Shown one piece after another: positions 35,012-47,170 of a DNA stretch of 64,000 bases. The notes beneath the pieces are model-generated. The model saw nothing but the letters and a program-made list of their open reading frames with translations. It was not told the DNA's origin and did not search any database. The stretch spans positions 13,247,562 to 13,311,561 of the forward strand of contig NC_080418.1 of the NCBI RefSeq assembly GCF_029873635.1. The letters run 5' to 3'. The position numbers and the translations under genes were made by a program. How positions within the stretch are numbered: the first letter of the stretch is position 1; each line of letters begins with the position of its first letter. Origin of the DNA: Malania oleifera. Its lineage: Eukaryota; Streptophyta; Magnoliopsida; Santalales; Ximeniaceae.

Positions 35012-35283
35012 GGTTTTGCACTGAATATTTGATTAAAAATCTGAGTTTCAGCTATTTATAGGGCTAGATTCATCGACGAGACACGTCACCTCGTCGATGA
35101 GTCCTGTAGAAAGTTTGTCAATGAACCTGCACCCTCGTCGACGAGTTTCAGTCTACTTTAAAGCCTCTCTCGGTATCTTCTCATCGACGAGATGGGTCTT
35201 CGTCGACGAGATCCTGAAGAGCCTTCGTCGATGAAACCCCTGTGTTCGTCGACTAGTCCTGTAAAAATTCTTGGGTTATTATA
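32993..35283 (-). repeat. G3 LTR, left copy
   Basis: tgtgacgacc to gggttattata on the plus strand (terminal CA decayed to TA). Next to it lies a primer-binding-site complement at 32977-32992 (ctgataccaaa) for G3b. Contains (AT)n at 34442-34479 and (GA)n at 34978-35009; donor CCAGG/GTAAGG at 34824/34825 on the minus strand. Confidence 0.9.
35052..35256 (-). promoter_or_regulatory. Palindrome cluster and TATA box of the G3 left LTR
   Basis: About ten variants including ctcgtcgacgag near 35130, tcgtcgacgag near 35200 and ctcatcgacgag near 35181; minus-strand TATA (ctatttata) at 35052-35060. Confidence 0.72.
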
Positions 35284-35364
35284 TTCTCCCCTTATTATAA
35301 AATTTTGTCCTCAAAATTTACTATCTGCATTGCCTTTTATCATCCCATGAAAACAAATGGTCTA

Positions 35365-35413
35365 TTTATTTTATTACTTACCCTCACTTATGACGGAGGA
35401 ATACCGTGGTTAC
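35365..35413 (-). other. LINE-tail-like block before the G3 polypurine tract
   Basis: Minus strand reads gtaaccacggtattcctcc then gtcataagtgagggtaa. Confidence 0.8.
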
Positions 35414-35559
35414 ATACTATGTTCTGGGAGATTACATATATATGAAACTAAAACTATCTATTAACTAAATCCATACATGTACCTGCAAAAGAAACTTGTC
35501 TATCTATTATACTTTACTTGATTACCTCTATACCTCTTGGAACAACTTCAGGTATCTCT

Positions 35560-35952
35560 ATCAGATCTGCTCCTCGAGTTCCCAAGAAGCTTCTTTTATA
35601 GCATGATTCTTCCACAAAACTTTCACTAATTAATTTCTTTTGTGCGTAATTCTTGTGTCTTTTTGTCTAATATCTGTACTAGTACTTCTTCATAAGCTAA
35701 AGAATCCTTGAGTTCTATCTTCGCATAGCTGATCATGTGGGACGGGTCTGAGACATATTTCCTTAACATAACAACATGAAACACATCGTGTATTCTGGAT
35801 AACGTTGGTGGCAAAGTTAACTTGTAGGCAACTGACCCTATTCTCTCTAGTATCTCAAAAGGGCCAATATACCTAGGGCTTAACTTGCCATTCTTCCCAA
35901 ACCTCATAACTCCTTTTAGAGGAGCTATCTTAAGAAATACTTGGTTTCCCAC
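35560..35952 (-). pseudogene. G3a integrase C-terminus with chromodomain-like end
   Basis: GNQVFLKIAPLKGVMRF, IGPFEILERIG, DVFHVVMLRKYV, ILDKKTQELRTKEIN, then frameshifted into the final EEASWELEE-like end near 35570-35600. Confidence 0.85.
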
Positions 35953-36950
35953 ATCAAACTCTAACTCTTAGCGGCGAGTATCTACGTAGCTTTTCTACCG
36001 ACTCTATGTTGTACTGATTCTTTCTTTAATTAGTCAGACCTTGTCACAAGCCTGTTCTACTATCTCTAGACCCAAAACTCGCCTTTCGCCTACCTTTTCC
36101 CAGAAGAGAGGAGAACGACATCTCCTACAATACAATGCCTCGTATGGAGCCATGCCGATACTAGCCTAATAGTTGTTATTGTAGGAAAACTCGATTAACG
36201 GCATAAACTAAATCCAACTGCCTCCAAAATCAAGCTCACAAGCATAAAGCATATCCTCTAGTGTCTAAATCATCCTCTCAGTCTGACCATCCTGTCTGGG
36301 AATGGAAAGCAGTGATAAAAGCTAACTGTGTACCCATAGCCTCCTGAAAACTTTTCCAAAATTGTGAAGTAAACCGAGGATCTCGGTCTGAGATTATGGA
36401 TATCGGTACACCATGGACGCGAACTATCTCCTAAACATAAATTTCTACCAACATGTCCATGGAATAACTGACTTTAATAGGGATGAAATGAGCGGTCTTC
36501 GTCAAACAACCAACAACCACCCAAATCACATTCAACCCCTGTCGCACTGGTGGTAACCCCATAACAAAATCCATAGAAACGTGGTCCCACTTCCACTCTG
36601 GAATAAACAACGGCTGCAACTACCCTGCTGGCCTCTGGTGCTCAGCTTGAACCTACTGACTCGTCAAACACTGCCATACAAATTCAGTTATCTCCCTTTT
36701 CATTCCACTCCACCAAAAGTACTCTCGCAGATCCCGATACATTTTAGTGCTACCTGGATGTACGGTGTATAGGGATTTATGAGTCTCCTCTAATATAGTT
36801 ATCCTGATCTCAGTATCTACAGGAACACAAAGCCTAGCATGAAATCGCAAGGCTCCATCATCTGATATGCTAAACTCCTCTCCCTGACCATCCCGCACTC
36901 TAGCCATCACCTCTGCCAACTCCGCATCATCACCCTGAGCTATTTTAATC
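35953..36950 (-). pseudogene. G3a integrase
   Basis: HHCC region (EETHKSLYTVHPGSTKMYRD) at 36653-36919, DDE core with MDFVMGLP (36560-36575), a region near 36390 encoding [13 protein letters not shown] sequence and FEALY-type end near 36140. Interrupted by several stops. Confidence 0.85.
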
Positions 36951-37059
36951 CTCTAGCTGCACCATTAGACTAGAAATAACTTCCTGAGGACCCTTCTCTA
37001 CCAATTCTATGTTGAGCCTCTCCAAATCCATCAGAATTGAGTGCTGAATCTCCATAATT

Positions 37060-38440
37060 GCCAGTACGGGTCCCCCTGATTTCCTGCTCAGAGCATCTGC
37101 CACTACATTCGCTTTTCCTAGGTGGTAACTAATCGTGCAATCATATTATTTAATAAGCTCTAGCCACCTTCTTTGCCTCATGTTCAATTCTCTCTGGGTG
37201 AAAAAATATTTCAAACTCTTGTGATCCGTGAAGATTTCTCATTTCCCACTATATAGATAATGCCTCTAGCTTTTAAAAGCACACACCACTGCTGCTAACT
37301 CCAAATCATGCACAGGATAATTCTTCTCATATTCTTTAAGTTTTCTAGAACCATATGCAATGACTCTGTCATGCTGCATCAATACGCACCCAAGCCCCTT
37401 TAGGGATGCATCACTATATATCACAAACCCATCCTCTTCTGATGAAATAGCCAATACTGGGGCTGTAACCTACCTCTTCTTTAACTCTTGGAAGCTCCGT
37501 TCACAGTCATTAGTCCATTCAAACCTTACATTTTTCCTCATAAGTCGCGTCAATGGACTTGACAAACTATAGAAATCATCCACAAAGCGCCGATAGTAGC
37601 CTGCTAAACCCAGAAAACTCTTAACCTCTTGAGCATTTCCTGGCCTTACCCAATTTACCACTGCCTTTATCTTACTTGGATCGACAAATACTCTTGCCCT
37701 AGAGATCGCATGGCCGAGAAAAGAAACTTGTTTTAGCCAGAATTCACATTTCTTGAACTTCACATATAACTTTCTCTCTCTCAATGTCTGCAACACCAGT
37801 CTCAAATGATGTTCGTGTTCCTCAAAACTCCTCAAATAGACCAGCATATCATCAATGAAGACAACCACAAACTGGTCCAAATATTGATGGAACATTCAAT
37901 TCATCAAATCCATGAATACTGCTGGTGCGTTAGTCAAACCAAATGGCATCACCAAAAATTTGTAATGCCCATATCTCGTACAAAACGCTGTTTTCAAGAC
38001 ATCCTCTGCCCTCACTTTCACCTGATGGTAACCTGACCGCAGATTGATTTTAGAATAAACCTGGGTCCCCTGAATCTGATCAAACAAATCGTCGATCCTG
38101 GGAAGAGGATATTTATTCTTAATTGTCAATTTATTTATTTCCCTGTAATCTATACACATCCTCATGGTCCCATCTTCCTTTTTCAAAAATAAGACTAGTG
38201 CTCCCTAGGGCGACACACTAGGCCTAATGAATCCCTTATCTAGTAATTTTTGCAATTGATCTTTTAACTCTTTTAACTCGGCTGGGGCCATTCGGTAAAG
38301 AGCATTAGATACTAGCACTGACCCTGGTAGAAGATCCACAATAAACTCAACTTCACGGTCTGGTGGCAAACCAGGTAATTCTTCTGCGAATACATTTAAG
38401 AATTCTCTAACTACAGGGACATCAGCTTGTTTCAATTCTT
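37060..38440 (-). pseudogene. G3a reverse transcriptase and RNase H
   Basis: [97 protein letters not shown] (near 37840-37870), then RNase H with [17 protein letters not shown] and [19 protein letters not shown]. Longest well preserved RT of the three elements; still has stops. Confidence 0.88.
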
Positions 38441-39970
38441 CTTTCGGCGATTCCTTGATGTAAGCAACAAATCACCGGCAACCTTCTTGGATCAATTTTC
38501 TCACATGAATAGCTGACACAAGCTGTGGCGAAGAACGTACCCACGTACCAAGAAATCTATATTCTGGCTCGCCTAGAGGTCTGAAAATCACTTCTTTTAA
38601 ATGACAGTCAATACTAGCATGAATATCTACTAACTAGTCCATACCCAAAATTACATCAAATCCTTGCATATCTAATATCACCAAATCAGCAGGTAATATT
38701 TTCCCCTAAATAGTTACTAGAAAACTCTTGAGTACCCTTCTACATCTCATCACTGACCCAGTCGGCGTGGCTACAGCCAACCCAATATCTAGCAACTGTG
38801 CCTCATACCCGATAAACTTAGTATATACCGCATAAACAAAAGAGTGGGTGGCACCTGTATCAAATAAAACAACAGTTATAAATGAAAAAGCAGTAAGGGT
38901 ACCTGTAACTATGTTTCCAGCTACATCGACATCACCTAGTGTCAACGCGTACACTCTTGCCAGTGCCGTGTTTCTCTGCTGTCCTCCATGGGGTGCCTGA
39001 TAACCACCCCAGTATGGTCTAGGAGCTGGTGTCTGAGCTGTCAATTCCTGATGTGACCAATATGTATGCCCGGGTCTCCCACATCGATAATAGACATCCT
39101 CACCCATCCTGCATTCACCTGGATGTCTGCGGCCATATCTAGGACAGGTAGGAGCAGCCCGTCCACCATGAAAACCACCACGGACCGTCCTCTGTCCCTG
39201 ACCACCTCCATAGTGATCTACACTCCATGGCCCTCGGTTAGGGCTCGCCTGTAAATCCTGAGGCGCGTACCTCTTCATCTGACCCTGAGCTGCAGCACCT
39301 CTTTGCATACCACTCTCAATAATAGCATCTCTATGCACCACCTCAGCAAACTTCTGAGCTTGGAAGCCAACAACTTGCTCAAACAAATTTTGTCTCGGGC
39401 CTTTTTTGAACTTTCTGGCTTTCTTTTCTTCATCTGGTGCTAAATGTGGGGCGAAACATGATAACTCAATAAATTTGGTAGCATACTTGGATACTGTCAT
39501 CTGCCCCTAAGCCAAATGCAAGAACACGGTTGCCTTCGCGCTCCAAACGATAGCAGGGAAATATCGCTCAAATAATAACTCCTTGAACCGACTCCAAGAT
39601 ACTAGTACTGGACTGGCCTTTACTCCTCAATCAATTGCGCTGACCTCCACCAGCGCTTTGCCTCTCCTGTCAACTTAAATGACGCAAAGGCCACTTTCTG
39701 CTCGTCTGCATATGCCAATACTGCTAAAATCTCCTCGACATCCTGAACCCAATTCTCAGCCACAATCGGGTCAGCTCCCCTAGCAAAAGAAGGAGGCCTC
39801 ATCCGCGTAAACTGCTCGATCGTGCAGCTACGCTCTCCTCCACTCCTAGCCATCTTAGCCATTACCTACTGAGTGACGCTACGTAGTACGACATCTGTAT
39901 CTCCCCCTCCCATACTGGAGGGTCCTAGTTTGTCACCTCCAGCATCTGTACCACTGCTACCCAGATCCAT
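38441..39970 (-). pseudogene. G3a gag and protease
   Basis: ATG at 39968-39970, directly preceded by TTTTCAG/G. Capsid FKLTGEAKRWWRSAQLIEE; nucleocapsid CPRYGRRHPGECRMGEDV then YYRCGRPGHTYWSH (first and last Cys of CCHC lost). Protease LFDTGATHSF intact near 38850-38880. Open from 38706 to 39500 (264 residues). Confidence 0.87.
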
Positions 39971-40273
39971 CCTGAAAACACAAAAAACGCTATTTTAAAA
40001 TCCTATATAGATCCTCTTTACTTCATCCAACTGAAACCTCAAATTCACTATCAATTATTTCCCTTGTTCCTACCCTAAAATCCAATCGTGCGACCCAAAC
40101 ACTCGACTCGTTGATAGTTTACTATGATTTTCCTGAAATCGTCACCCACAGGAAAACACAAAAACCACCACGATAATCCTATATTCAGACCACAAAACAA
40201 ATCCTCAAAATCTTTTCCTATATTTTGGTATTGTATCCGCTGCATTCTAGAGTTTACAAAACCTTGCAACCTA

Positions 40274-40289
40274 GGCTCTAATACCAAAC
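40274..40289 (-). other. G3a primer-binding site
   Basis: Minus strand TTTGGTATTAGAGCC next to the LTR end; one mismatch to the tRNA-Met complement. Confidence 0.82.
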
Positions 40290-42208
40290 TGTGATGACCT
40301 ACTCTTTATTCAACATTTTTTTCCTTTTTTCTTAATATAATAAATGTCATCTGTCTGAATACTAATAATAACATCCCAGGCCCAAAGAGCACTGAGGAAA
40401 CTCTGTCTGGCATACATATCTAAGCAGCGGTATACAAAATTGGGAACTGCTATGTACAATACAATACCAAAAAACTATAGAACTCCGAAATATATTTACA
40501 ATACAAAATACCCAGTGACGTCACTATAATTTGAAAACTATCCCAAAACACTGTTATCTCAAAAATACCTACCTTTCCCACAAGGGCAGCTCAAGTCAAC
40601 CTCTACCCGCGAGCCCGATCTACTCACCTAGTTGGATCTCCTGAAAAATGATAAGTCACTAGGATGAGACAACACTCAGTAAGTGGAAATATGCTATTAC
40701 TAGTATGTGGCGGCTGAGTTAGATTGTTAAAATACTGTAATCTGAAAAAACTAATAAATTATACAGAATATATCTATCTATTATGTAATCTTTAAAATAT
40801 GACTGTGTATTTGAGATTGCTCTCTGAAGGTACTGCTAGTATAATAATATAAATTGCTGCTATGCGATATATCTGTACATAAGAACTTCTGCTATACCCT
40901 AGGATCTATATATCATGATATATCCCCTCATGATAGGGTTATGCGGCCCGTAGGCTGGACTTACACTCATTGGCCTACTAGGAAAGTCAATCTATATCTG
41001 TACATCTGCCAATCTATAATGATCTATGAAGATCCTAGCCCACTGCAATCTCTCCGGGCTATATCAAATCTTTGTGATCGTCTAACCGGCTACCTCAACC
41101 CAACGTGCTGCGGAGACTACAATCTCTCCTAGCACGGTTAGATGGAATCCACATGCTATATGAGTCATGTGGTTGCACGTGTTTGAAACTAGCAATGGTA
41201 CTATGCTCTGCTGTATATCTCTGTCTATAATATCCATAGGGGTTTGTAACTGTGTAATACTGTATACATATATAAATATATAATAATCTTTCTGCTTTTA
41301 ACATGATTTCAAAAACAACCATAACACTATATTTCTGAGCTATATTATTTGAGATATCTAACTTATATATATATATATTATAACAGTATCATCTGTGCTT
41401 TCTATCTGTACTATCTGTAATATCTGTATAAAAAATCTATATATAATATCTGTATACTCTGTATATAATACCTGCATGCTCTGTATATATAACATTTGTG
41501 TGCTTTGTATATAATATATGTATACTTTGTACATCTGCTGTAGCATCTTGATGCTAGCACTGTATAATCTATCTAAATAAACTGTCTAAGTGTTATGGTT
41601 TAGAAATCATGTTTCTCTCTGGAAATACTGTAAGTCTCATTCATTGCTAATGATCCAAAATATCTAAATATCTATATATCTGTAATACTGTAATATATAT
41701 ATATATAGTATTGTAATAAACTCATGCAACATATTTGAATAAACACAGTCTCATGCTAAATTTCTGTAATTCTGCTATAAAAATAATATTCATAATTCTC
41801 TGCAAAATAATCTGATATACATGCTTGTAAATACACTTTCATAATCTTCTGTATACATATTAAAAATTGCTAGCATAGCATATTTTCTTTACCTTAACTC
41901 TAAAAAAGCCCCTACTAAATTCTGGCCCTATACCCGCAGGGTTCCTAACTCAACATCTTGATAACAATATTCCCCAGAACAAAATATCAGTATTTTCTTA
42001 CCTGCAATATTTCTTATAACTACAAGGAAGACATAATCTGAATAAAACACCTTACCCTGGATTTGGGATGAATTTCAAATCAACTTTCCCCACAATCTGC
42101 TCCGACAGACTTGCAAAGAACTTCACTAGGAGCATCGTGGTGGCCTTAGATCTTCAATCCGACGAGAAATGGGGCCAGGATCGAAGAGAGAAAAGGAGGG
42201 GGTCGTAG

Positions 42209-42265
<57 letters not shown>

Positions 42266-42544
42266 TGCGGAGGGTTTTGCACTGAAGATTTGATTAAAAA
42301 TCTGAGTTTCAGCTATTTATAGGGCTAGATTTGTCAACGAGACACGTCACCTCGTCGACGAGTCCTGTTAAAAGTTCATCAACGAACCTACACCCTCATC
42401 GACGAGTTTCAGTCTGCTTTAAACCTTCTCTCGGTATCTTCTCATCGACGAGATAGGTCTTCGTCAACGAGATCCTGAAGAGCCGTTGTCGACGAAACCC
42501 CTGTGTCCGTCGACGATTCTTGTCAAATTTCTTGGGTTATTACA
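40290..42544 (-). repeat. G3 LTR, right copy (5' LTR in element orientation)
   Basis: tgtgatgacc to gggttattaca. Collinear with 32993-35283. (GA)n at 42211-42262; donor CCAGG/GTAAGG at 42055/42056, minus strand. Confidence 0.92.
42313..42520 (-). promoter_or_regulatory. Palindrome cluster and TATA box of the G3 right LTR
   Basis: Variants from ttgtcaacgaga (42330) through ctcgtcgacgag (near 42351) to ccgtcgacgat (near 42508); minus-strand TATA at 42313-42321. Confidence 0.72.
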
Positions 42545-43147
42545 CACTACCATTCTCTACTATATTGGGATGAAGTAGGTGAGAGGCAAGTTTTGGGAGT
42601 AGAATTGGTGTAGCAAGCATACGATAAAGTCCGACTAATTAAAGAAAGAATCAGTACAGATCAGAGTCAGCAGAAAAGTTACGCAGATACTCGCCGTTGA
42701 AAGTTAAAGTTTGATGTGGGAGATCAGGTAATCTTGAGGGTAGCTCCACTGAGAGGATTTATGAGATTTGGTAAGAAGGGTAAGCTAAGCCCTAGGTTCA
42801 TTGGCCCATTCAAGATACTTAAGAGGGTGGGGTCAGTTGCCTACAAGCTAGCTCTGCCACCAGCTCTGTCTAGAATACACGACGTATTTCATATTTTCAT
42901 GCTGAGGAAATACGTCCCATTCCCGTCCCACGTGATCATTTATGTAGAGATAAAGCTTAGGGATTCACTGGCGTATGAGGAAGCACCAGTGGAGATTTTA
43001 GATAGGAAGGAACAAGAATTGCGTACCAAGAAAATTCAGTTAGTAAAAGTCCTGTGGAGGAATCATGACATAGAGGAAGCTTTGTGGGAGCTTGAGGAGG
43101 AAATCAGACAGAAATACCCGCACCTATTTAATGGAGTACAGTATTAA
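42545..43147 (+). pseudogene. G1 integrase C-terminus with chromodomain-like end
   Basis: Resumes after G3 with HSLLYWDEVGERQVLG, then from 42716 an open 143 residues: GDQVILRVAPLRGFMRF, IGPFKILKRVG, ILDRKEQELRTKKIQLVKV and ELEEEIRQKYPHLF. Confidence 0.88.
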
Positions 43148-43292
43148 TATTATTCAAATAAAATTAATTTTGATTTATTTAGTACAGAGTGATGAATGTA
43201 TAGTTGTATTTTAGATCATAGGATAGGTAGTGTTTTGGTTTTGGGACAATTTTATTTTATGGGTATATTTGTAATCTCCCAAAAACGTTTAC

Positions 43293-43345
43293 GTAACCAC
43301 GGTATTCCTCCATCGTAAGTGAGGGTAATTAATAAAATAAGTAGT
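43293..43345 (+). other. LINE-tail-like block before the G1 polypurine tract
   Basis: gtaaccacggtattcctcc then atcgtaagtgagggtaa. Confidence 0.8.
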
Positions 43346-43418
43346 ATATTTCTCTCAATGGATGGTGTTTAATACAGATAGTGAATTTCGAGGACAAAAT
43401 TTTATAAGGAGGGGAGAA

Positions 43419-45629
43419 TGTAGTAACCCGGATAATTATGGGAATTAAATAATAAAGAAATGAGAGGAAGAAGGAAATTTTAAAGGGGACGTAGCAAGGT
43501 CTCATCGATGAAAAGTCTTCTTGGGCTCATTGACGTAGACGTATTTCTCGTTGACAAGAGTTTACCAATGGGCTGTTTTCGAGGCCTAAAACTCGTCGAC
43601 GAGGGTTAGATGATCATCGACGAACTCTCTTCTTAGACTCGTTGACAAGGTGACGTGGCTCGTCGACGAGACCACGTGGCAAGAGGACTATAAATAGCCA
43701 AAAATGACATTTCAACGGAGAAACTCATTTTTTTTTTTTCTGTTTCCTTCTCTCTCTAGCTCAACTCCTCTCTCCTTCTCTCTAGATTTCTCACCCCATT
43801 TCTCCCCGTTTCAATGATTAGAAGTCGCCACGTTCATCCTGAGGAGATTCTCTACAAGTCTGCTTGAGTAGATTATTGGTTTGGGCATTTTGGACATCAT
43901 CCCAGAATAAGGGTAAGTAGATTATTTAGGTATTTTTAAAACTAGCAGGATTATTTGAGTCCAGATTTTTGTAATATATGACAATATACTAGAGTTTTGT
44001 GGAGTAAAATTAGGGTGTTATGTTTTCAGGGTTAGGATGTTTTTGAAACCCTTCAGGCATGGGTTGAGGACCCCAGCAGATATGTTTCTAGGAACCCAAG
44101 TATATTAAAGTTTAAAAAATTGTAAATAGGCAGGTTCAGGAAATATGAGTGGATAATTTTATGGAGAAATTCAGTAATTCACTTAGAAATTTGTATAAAT
44201 GTATTATTGCAGGATTTAGAAATTGGTACGCAGAGGGCGTGAGGGTAGAGTTGGAGGCGAGCCTCCTAGTAAGGTAGGTAAGGAAAATATGCTATGCTAG
44301 GAATTTTAATATGGTAATCAGAAAATTATATGTTTTACCAGATTATTATTCAGTTCACAAATTATTAGTATATTAGAAAATACAGATTTCGGAGCATGAG
44401 ATTTTATTTATTTAGTTGTGTGGCATGAGCTCGTAACAAATCAGTATAGTATTTATAAAGCTTTCAAATATCATGTTTTACAATATACTAGCAGAAAATT
44501 ACATTATACAGTTTTTAGACTACCATGATTTACAGTATTTATAGATTACCATGATTTCCAAAACTTTAAAGTCATAACACTATGATAATATAATTTATAT
44601 AGTTCAGATAATACAAGTCAATTATTATAGATGTTTTAGTTCAGTTATTGTAGTATTTTCATATAAGTTTACGGTGTTATGGTTATTTTGAAATCTTGAT
44701 GAAATAGAAAGATAATACATATATACAGTATTAGACCCTGACGAATTAGATTAGTTATTAGTAGAGCACGATACCGTTGCTATTTCAGATCATTTTTCCA
44801 ACTAACGTGCCATAAAGTCTGTGTTAAGGTCAGGCTGAGGATTGGTGGAGTGCAGTTTACCAACTACGGTGCCACGAAGTTTGTGTTAAGGTCGGGCTGA
44901 GGATTGGTGGAGTGCATTTTGACTTATCCTGGTAGGCCAACCAATGTTAAATCTCGCCTATGGGTCGCACAACCTTATCATGAGGGGTTAAATCATAATG
45001 TATAGTTTTCAAGGGTATTATCACAGTTTTTTTTATGTATATAAATTTATAGAACAACGGCAAATATTCTATAGTATTAGAATTAAGAATAAATAGTACT
45101 CAGAGATGTTAGTTGTATTTTAAACTATATGGATGTATGATGTACTATGAGATGTTTTATCAGCTAAATTTAGTTTCAACTATTTATCAGTATAATATGT
45201 TTGAAAGTCCAGTTGCCACACTTTAGTAATAGCATATTTCCTCATATTGAGCGTTGTCTCATCCCAATGATTTAATATTTTTCAGTTGATCTAGTTAGGT
45301 GAGTGGATCAAGCTCACAGATAGAGAGGGCGAGTACACTACCCTATTTGTTGGGTAAGTGTATACAGGAGATAGTATTTTTGAGTAGATGATTCTGGGGT
45401 GATGTGTATATATGTGTGTATGGTTTGGGAAGAGTTACTAAATTATGGTATTGTTTATATGGATGAATAGTTTTATATCTTTCTGCTGCATGGGTGTGTA
45501 ATATAATCAGGTTTTCCTCAGTGCTCACTTGGGGTCTGGGAGGTTATAGCAGATAATTCAGGAGTATCATAATGTTATGTTTTGTAATTTTTTTTATAAA
45601 AAAAATGGTATAATTTTTGGGTCATTACA
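43419..45629 (+). repeat. G1 3' LTR, uninterrupted
   Basis: TGTAGTAACCCGG to gtcattaca, about 2.2 kb. It gives the undisturbed version of the 5' LTR split by G2. Donor AAGG/GTAAGT near 43912. Confidence 0.93.
43500..43697 (+). promoter_or_regulatory. Palindrome cluster and TATA box of the G1 3' LTR
   Basis: Variants include ctcatcgatgaaa (43502), ctcgtcgacgagg (near 43592), catcgacgaac (near 43615) and ctcgtcgacgag (near 43659); TATA ctataaatag at 43688. Confidence 0.7.
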
Positions 45630-45856
45630 AAAACCGTGGTTACAAGACAAGCATTGGGAGTTTACAGATTAAAAAAAAAAAAAAAAACATTAAGGGCCTC
45701 CCAAAAACAACATCAACAACCAACCAAAACCGGACTACAAATCTAAACAAAGTTAAATAAGAAACAAATCTAAATAGGTCTATCAAAAACAAAAATAATA
45801 AAATAAACTACAATCAAAAGATCTAAACCAATCAATACATAAATTGAGAGGATGAA

Positions 45857-46054
45857 CTAATGACGAAAGGAAGTGAAACCCAACCTATCCATCCAAAGGA
45901 TACCTTTCAGAGAATGTGGTAAAAGATGTTGTTTTTCGTAGATGACATTGTTTCTCATTTCTCCTTCTTTAGCGAGAAAATCAGCCGCACTATTGTCTTC
46001 CTTATATTGATGGATCACCATGAAGTTGATTGGAGGATTCGGAAAGTGATTGCT
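45857..46054 (-). pseudogene. L1-type LINE, C-terminal RNase H fragment
   Basis: Minus strand decodes without stops to HQYKEDNSAADFLAKEGE, then PHSLKGILWMDRLGF and a stop at 45857-45859. N-x-x-A-D-x-L-A is the end of the RNase H domain found in plant L1 ORF2. Everything upstream in the LINE is missing (5' truncation). 3' UTR follows to 45630 and contains a gggaggcccttaatg motif typical of these LINEs. Confidence 0.82.
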
Positions 46055-47170
46055 AAAGGGAATTCTATGCCTATGAAATTATTAATGATGCTAAAATTTT
46101 TAAATTAGAAAATGAGTTGAATGAGAATGATTTAAATTTATCGCATATCAATTCCCGTGTCATGAATGTATTTTATTGTGCTTTAGATGCTAATGTTTTT
46201 AGAGAAATCATGGCATGTCTTAGTGCAAAGGAAATATGGGATGATCTAGATAGAAGATATGGAGAGATGAAGGGAAAGAAAGAGATCATCACTCCAGATG
46301 ATTCGTGCTTAAAAGTTCACAAAGGAGATAAGTGCTTTATTGCTTTAATCGACGAAGAGGTACACTCCTCTTCTTCTACATCAATTAATGATTCTCATAA
46401 TAATTCATGTAATGTATCTTGTGATAATTCTTATACTGAATCATGTGATGAATTTGATTGTGATAGCATGCCTACTTATGAGGAATTGCAAAAAGAATAT
46501 ATTAAAACTCATAAGTCGCTTGTTAAAATGCATAAATGATGTACTGCTTTGAAAAATAAGAATGAGGCATCACTAAAAGAATTAGAATCAAACATTCTTG
46601 TTGAAAAGGAAAATGATTTGAAAATCATGAGATTAGAAAGTAAGAATGAAAAATTGGAAAAAGAGCTGAAACTCTTAAGACCCCAAATTTCTGTGATAAT
46701 ACAAAGGATCATCTTATTTTTGAACTTGAGTGTAAAGTAAACACCATGACCAAAGAGTTCATAAAATTGCAAGCAATTTGCAAAGGCTTAAAAGATTTGA
46801 AAAATGTTAAGCCTAGAAAGAAAAGTAGAAGACCAATGTAAGATCATCCACACATTTACGAGGGGCAAAGAAAATTTTGATAAGCTCTTAGCTTCTCAAA
46901 AGATGACCTTAGATGATTAAGGTATTGGTTTTAATGGCATTGAAAATAGGAAGAAAAATAACCTATACATGGGGTACTTTGTAAGAGTATCTAAATATTA
47001 TGCTAGTACCTATTCCAGTCCATATGCTCACACCACGTGCTTTTTATGCAAACAAAAAGGTCATATCAAATTCGATTGCCCTTTCAAAAGAAAAGGTGTG
47101 AAACCCAAACAAGTCTAGAGAGTCAAAGAAACGCTGGGTTTTAACTCGCCAAGACTCAAAGAAGAATGAG
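46054..47170 (+). pseudogene. C1 gag, central and C-terminal part
   Basis: NENDLNLSHINSRVMNVFYC and IWDDLDRRYGEMKGKKE match SIRE-type Gag, then the core is deleted and the frame continues with a Ser/Asn-rich and coiled-coil-like charged region (KNKNEASLKELESNILVEK), ending in a CCHC knuckle CFLCKQKGHIKFDC near 47040-47080 and a stop. Several frameshifts. No protease or pol follows. Confidence 0.82.

Larger units (their letters stand above)
30662..42544 (-). mobile_element. G3: inverted gypsy element with a second partial internal region
   Basis: On the minus strand, right to left: LTR 40290-42544, full internal region 35284-40289, LTR 32993-35283, then a second internal region (30662-32992) that stops within RT. 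Thus a complete element followed by half of another, without a third LTR. The left end abuts G1 integrase abruptly, and about 180 bp of G1 are absent, so a deletion removed the left border. Related to but distinct from G1 and G2. Confidence 0.85.
15932..45629 (+). mobile_element. G1: Ty3/gypsy chromovirus-type element hosting G2 and G3
   Basis: 5' LTR is split (15932-17317 and 26136-26966, with G2 between), 3' LTR 43419-45629. Primer-binding site gtttggtatcagagcc follows 26966; polypurine tract ataaggaggggagaa precedes 43419. Coding order gag, protease, RT, RNase H, integrase, chromodomain-like end, as in Tekay/Del-type chromoviruses; long LTRs fit that lineage. Flanks are gaaaa on the left and aaaa on the right. 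Coding is broken by many stops, frameshifts and the G3 insertion. Confidence 0.88.
14076..46054 (-). mobile_element. 5'-truncated L1-type LINE inserted in C1 gag
   Basis: The minus-strand LINE is cut in three. Its A-tail and last bases are 14076-14102 (ten T on the plus strand), the next tail segment is 15880-15931, and the RNase H end plus 3' UTR is 45630-46054. Re-ordering these pieces gives a continuous plant L1-type 3' end: an accacgg motif, a cctccgcc motif, then the A-tail. The breaks are filled by a solo LTR (14103-15879) and G1 (15932-45629). The right border with gag is uncertain by about 40 bp and no target duplication was found. Confidence 0.78.
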
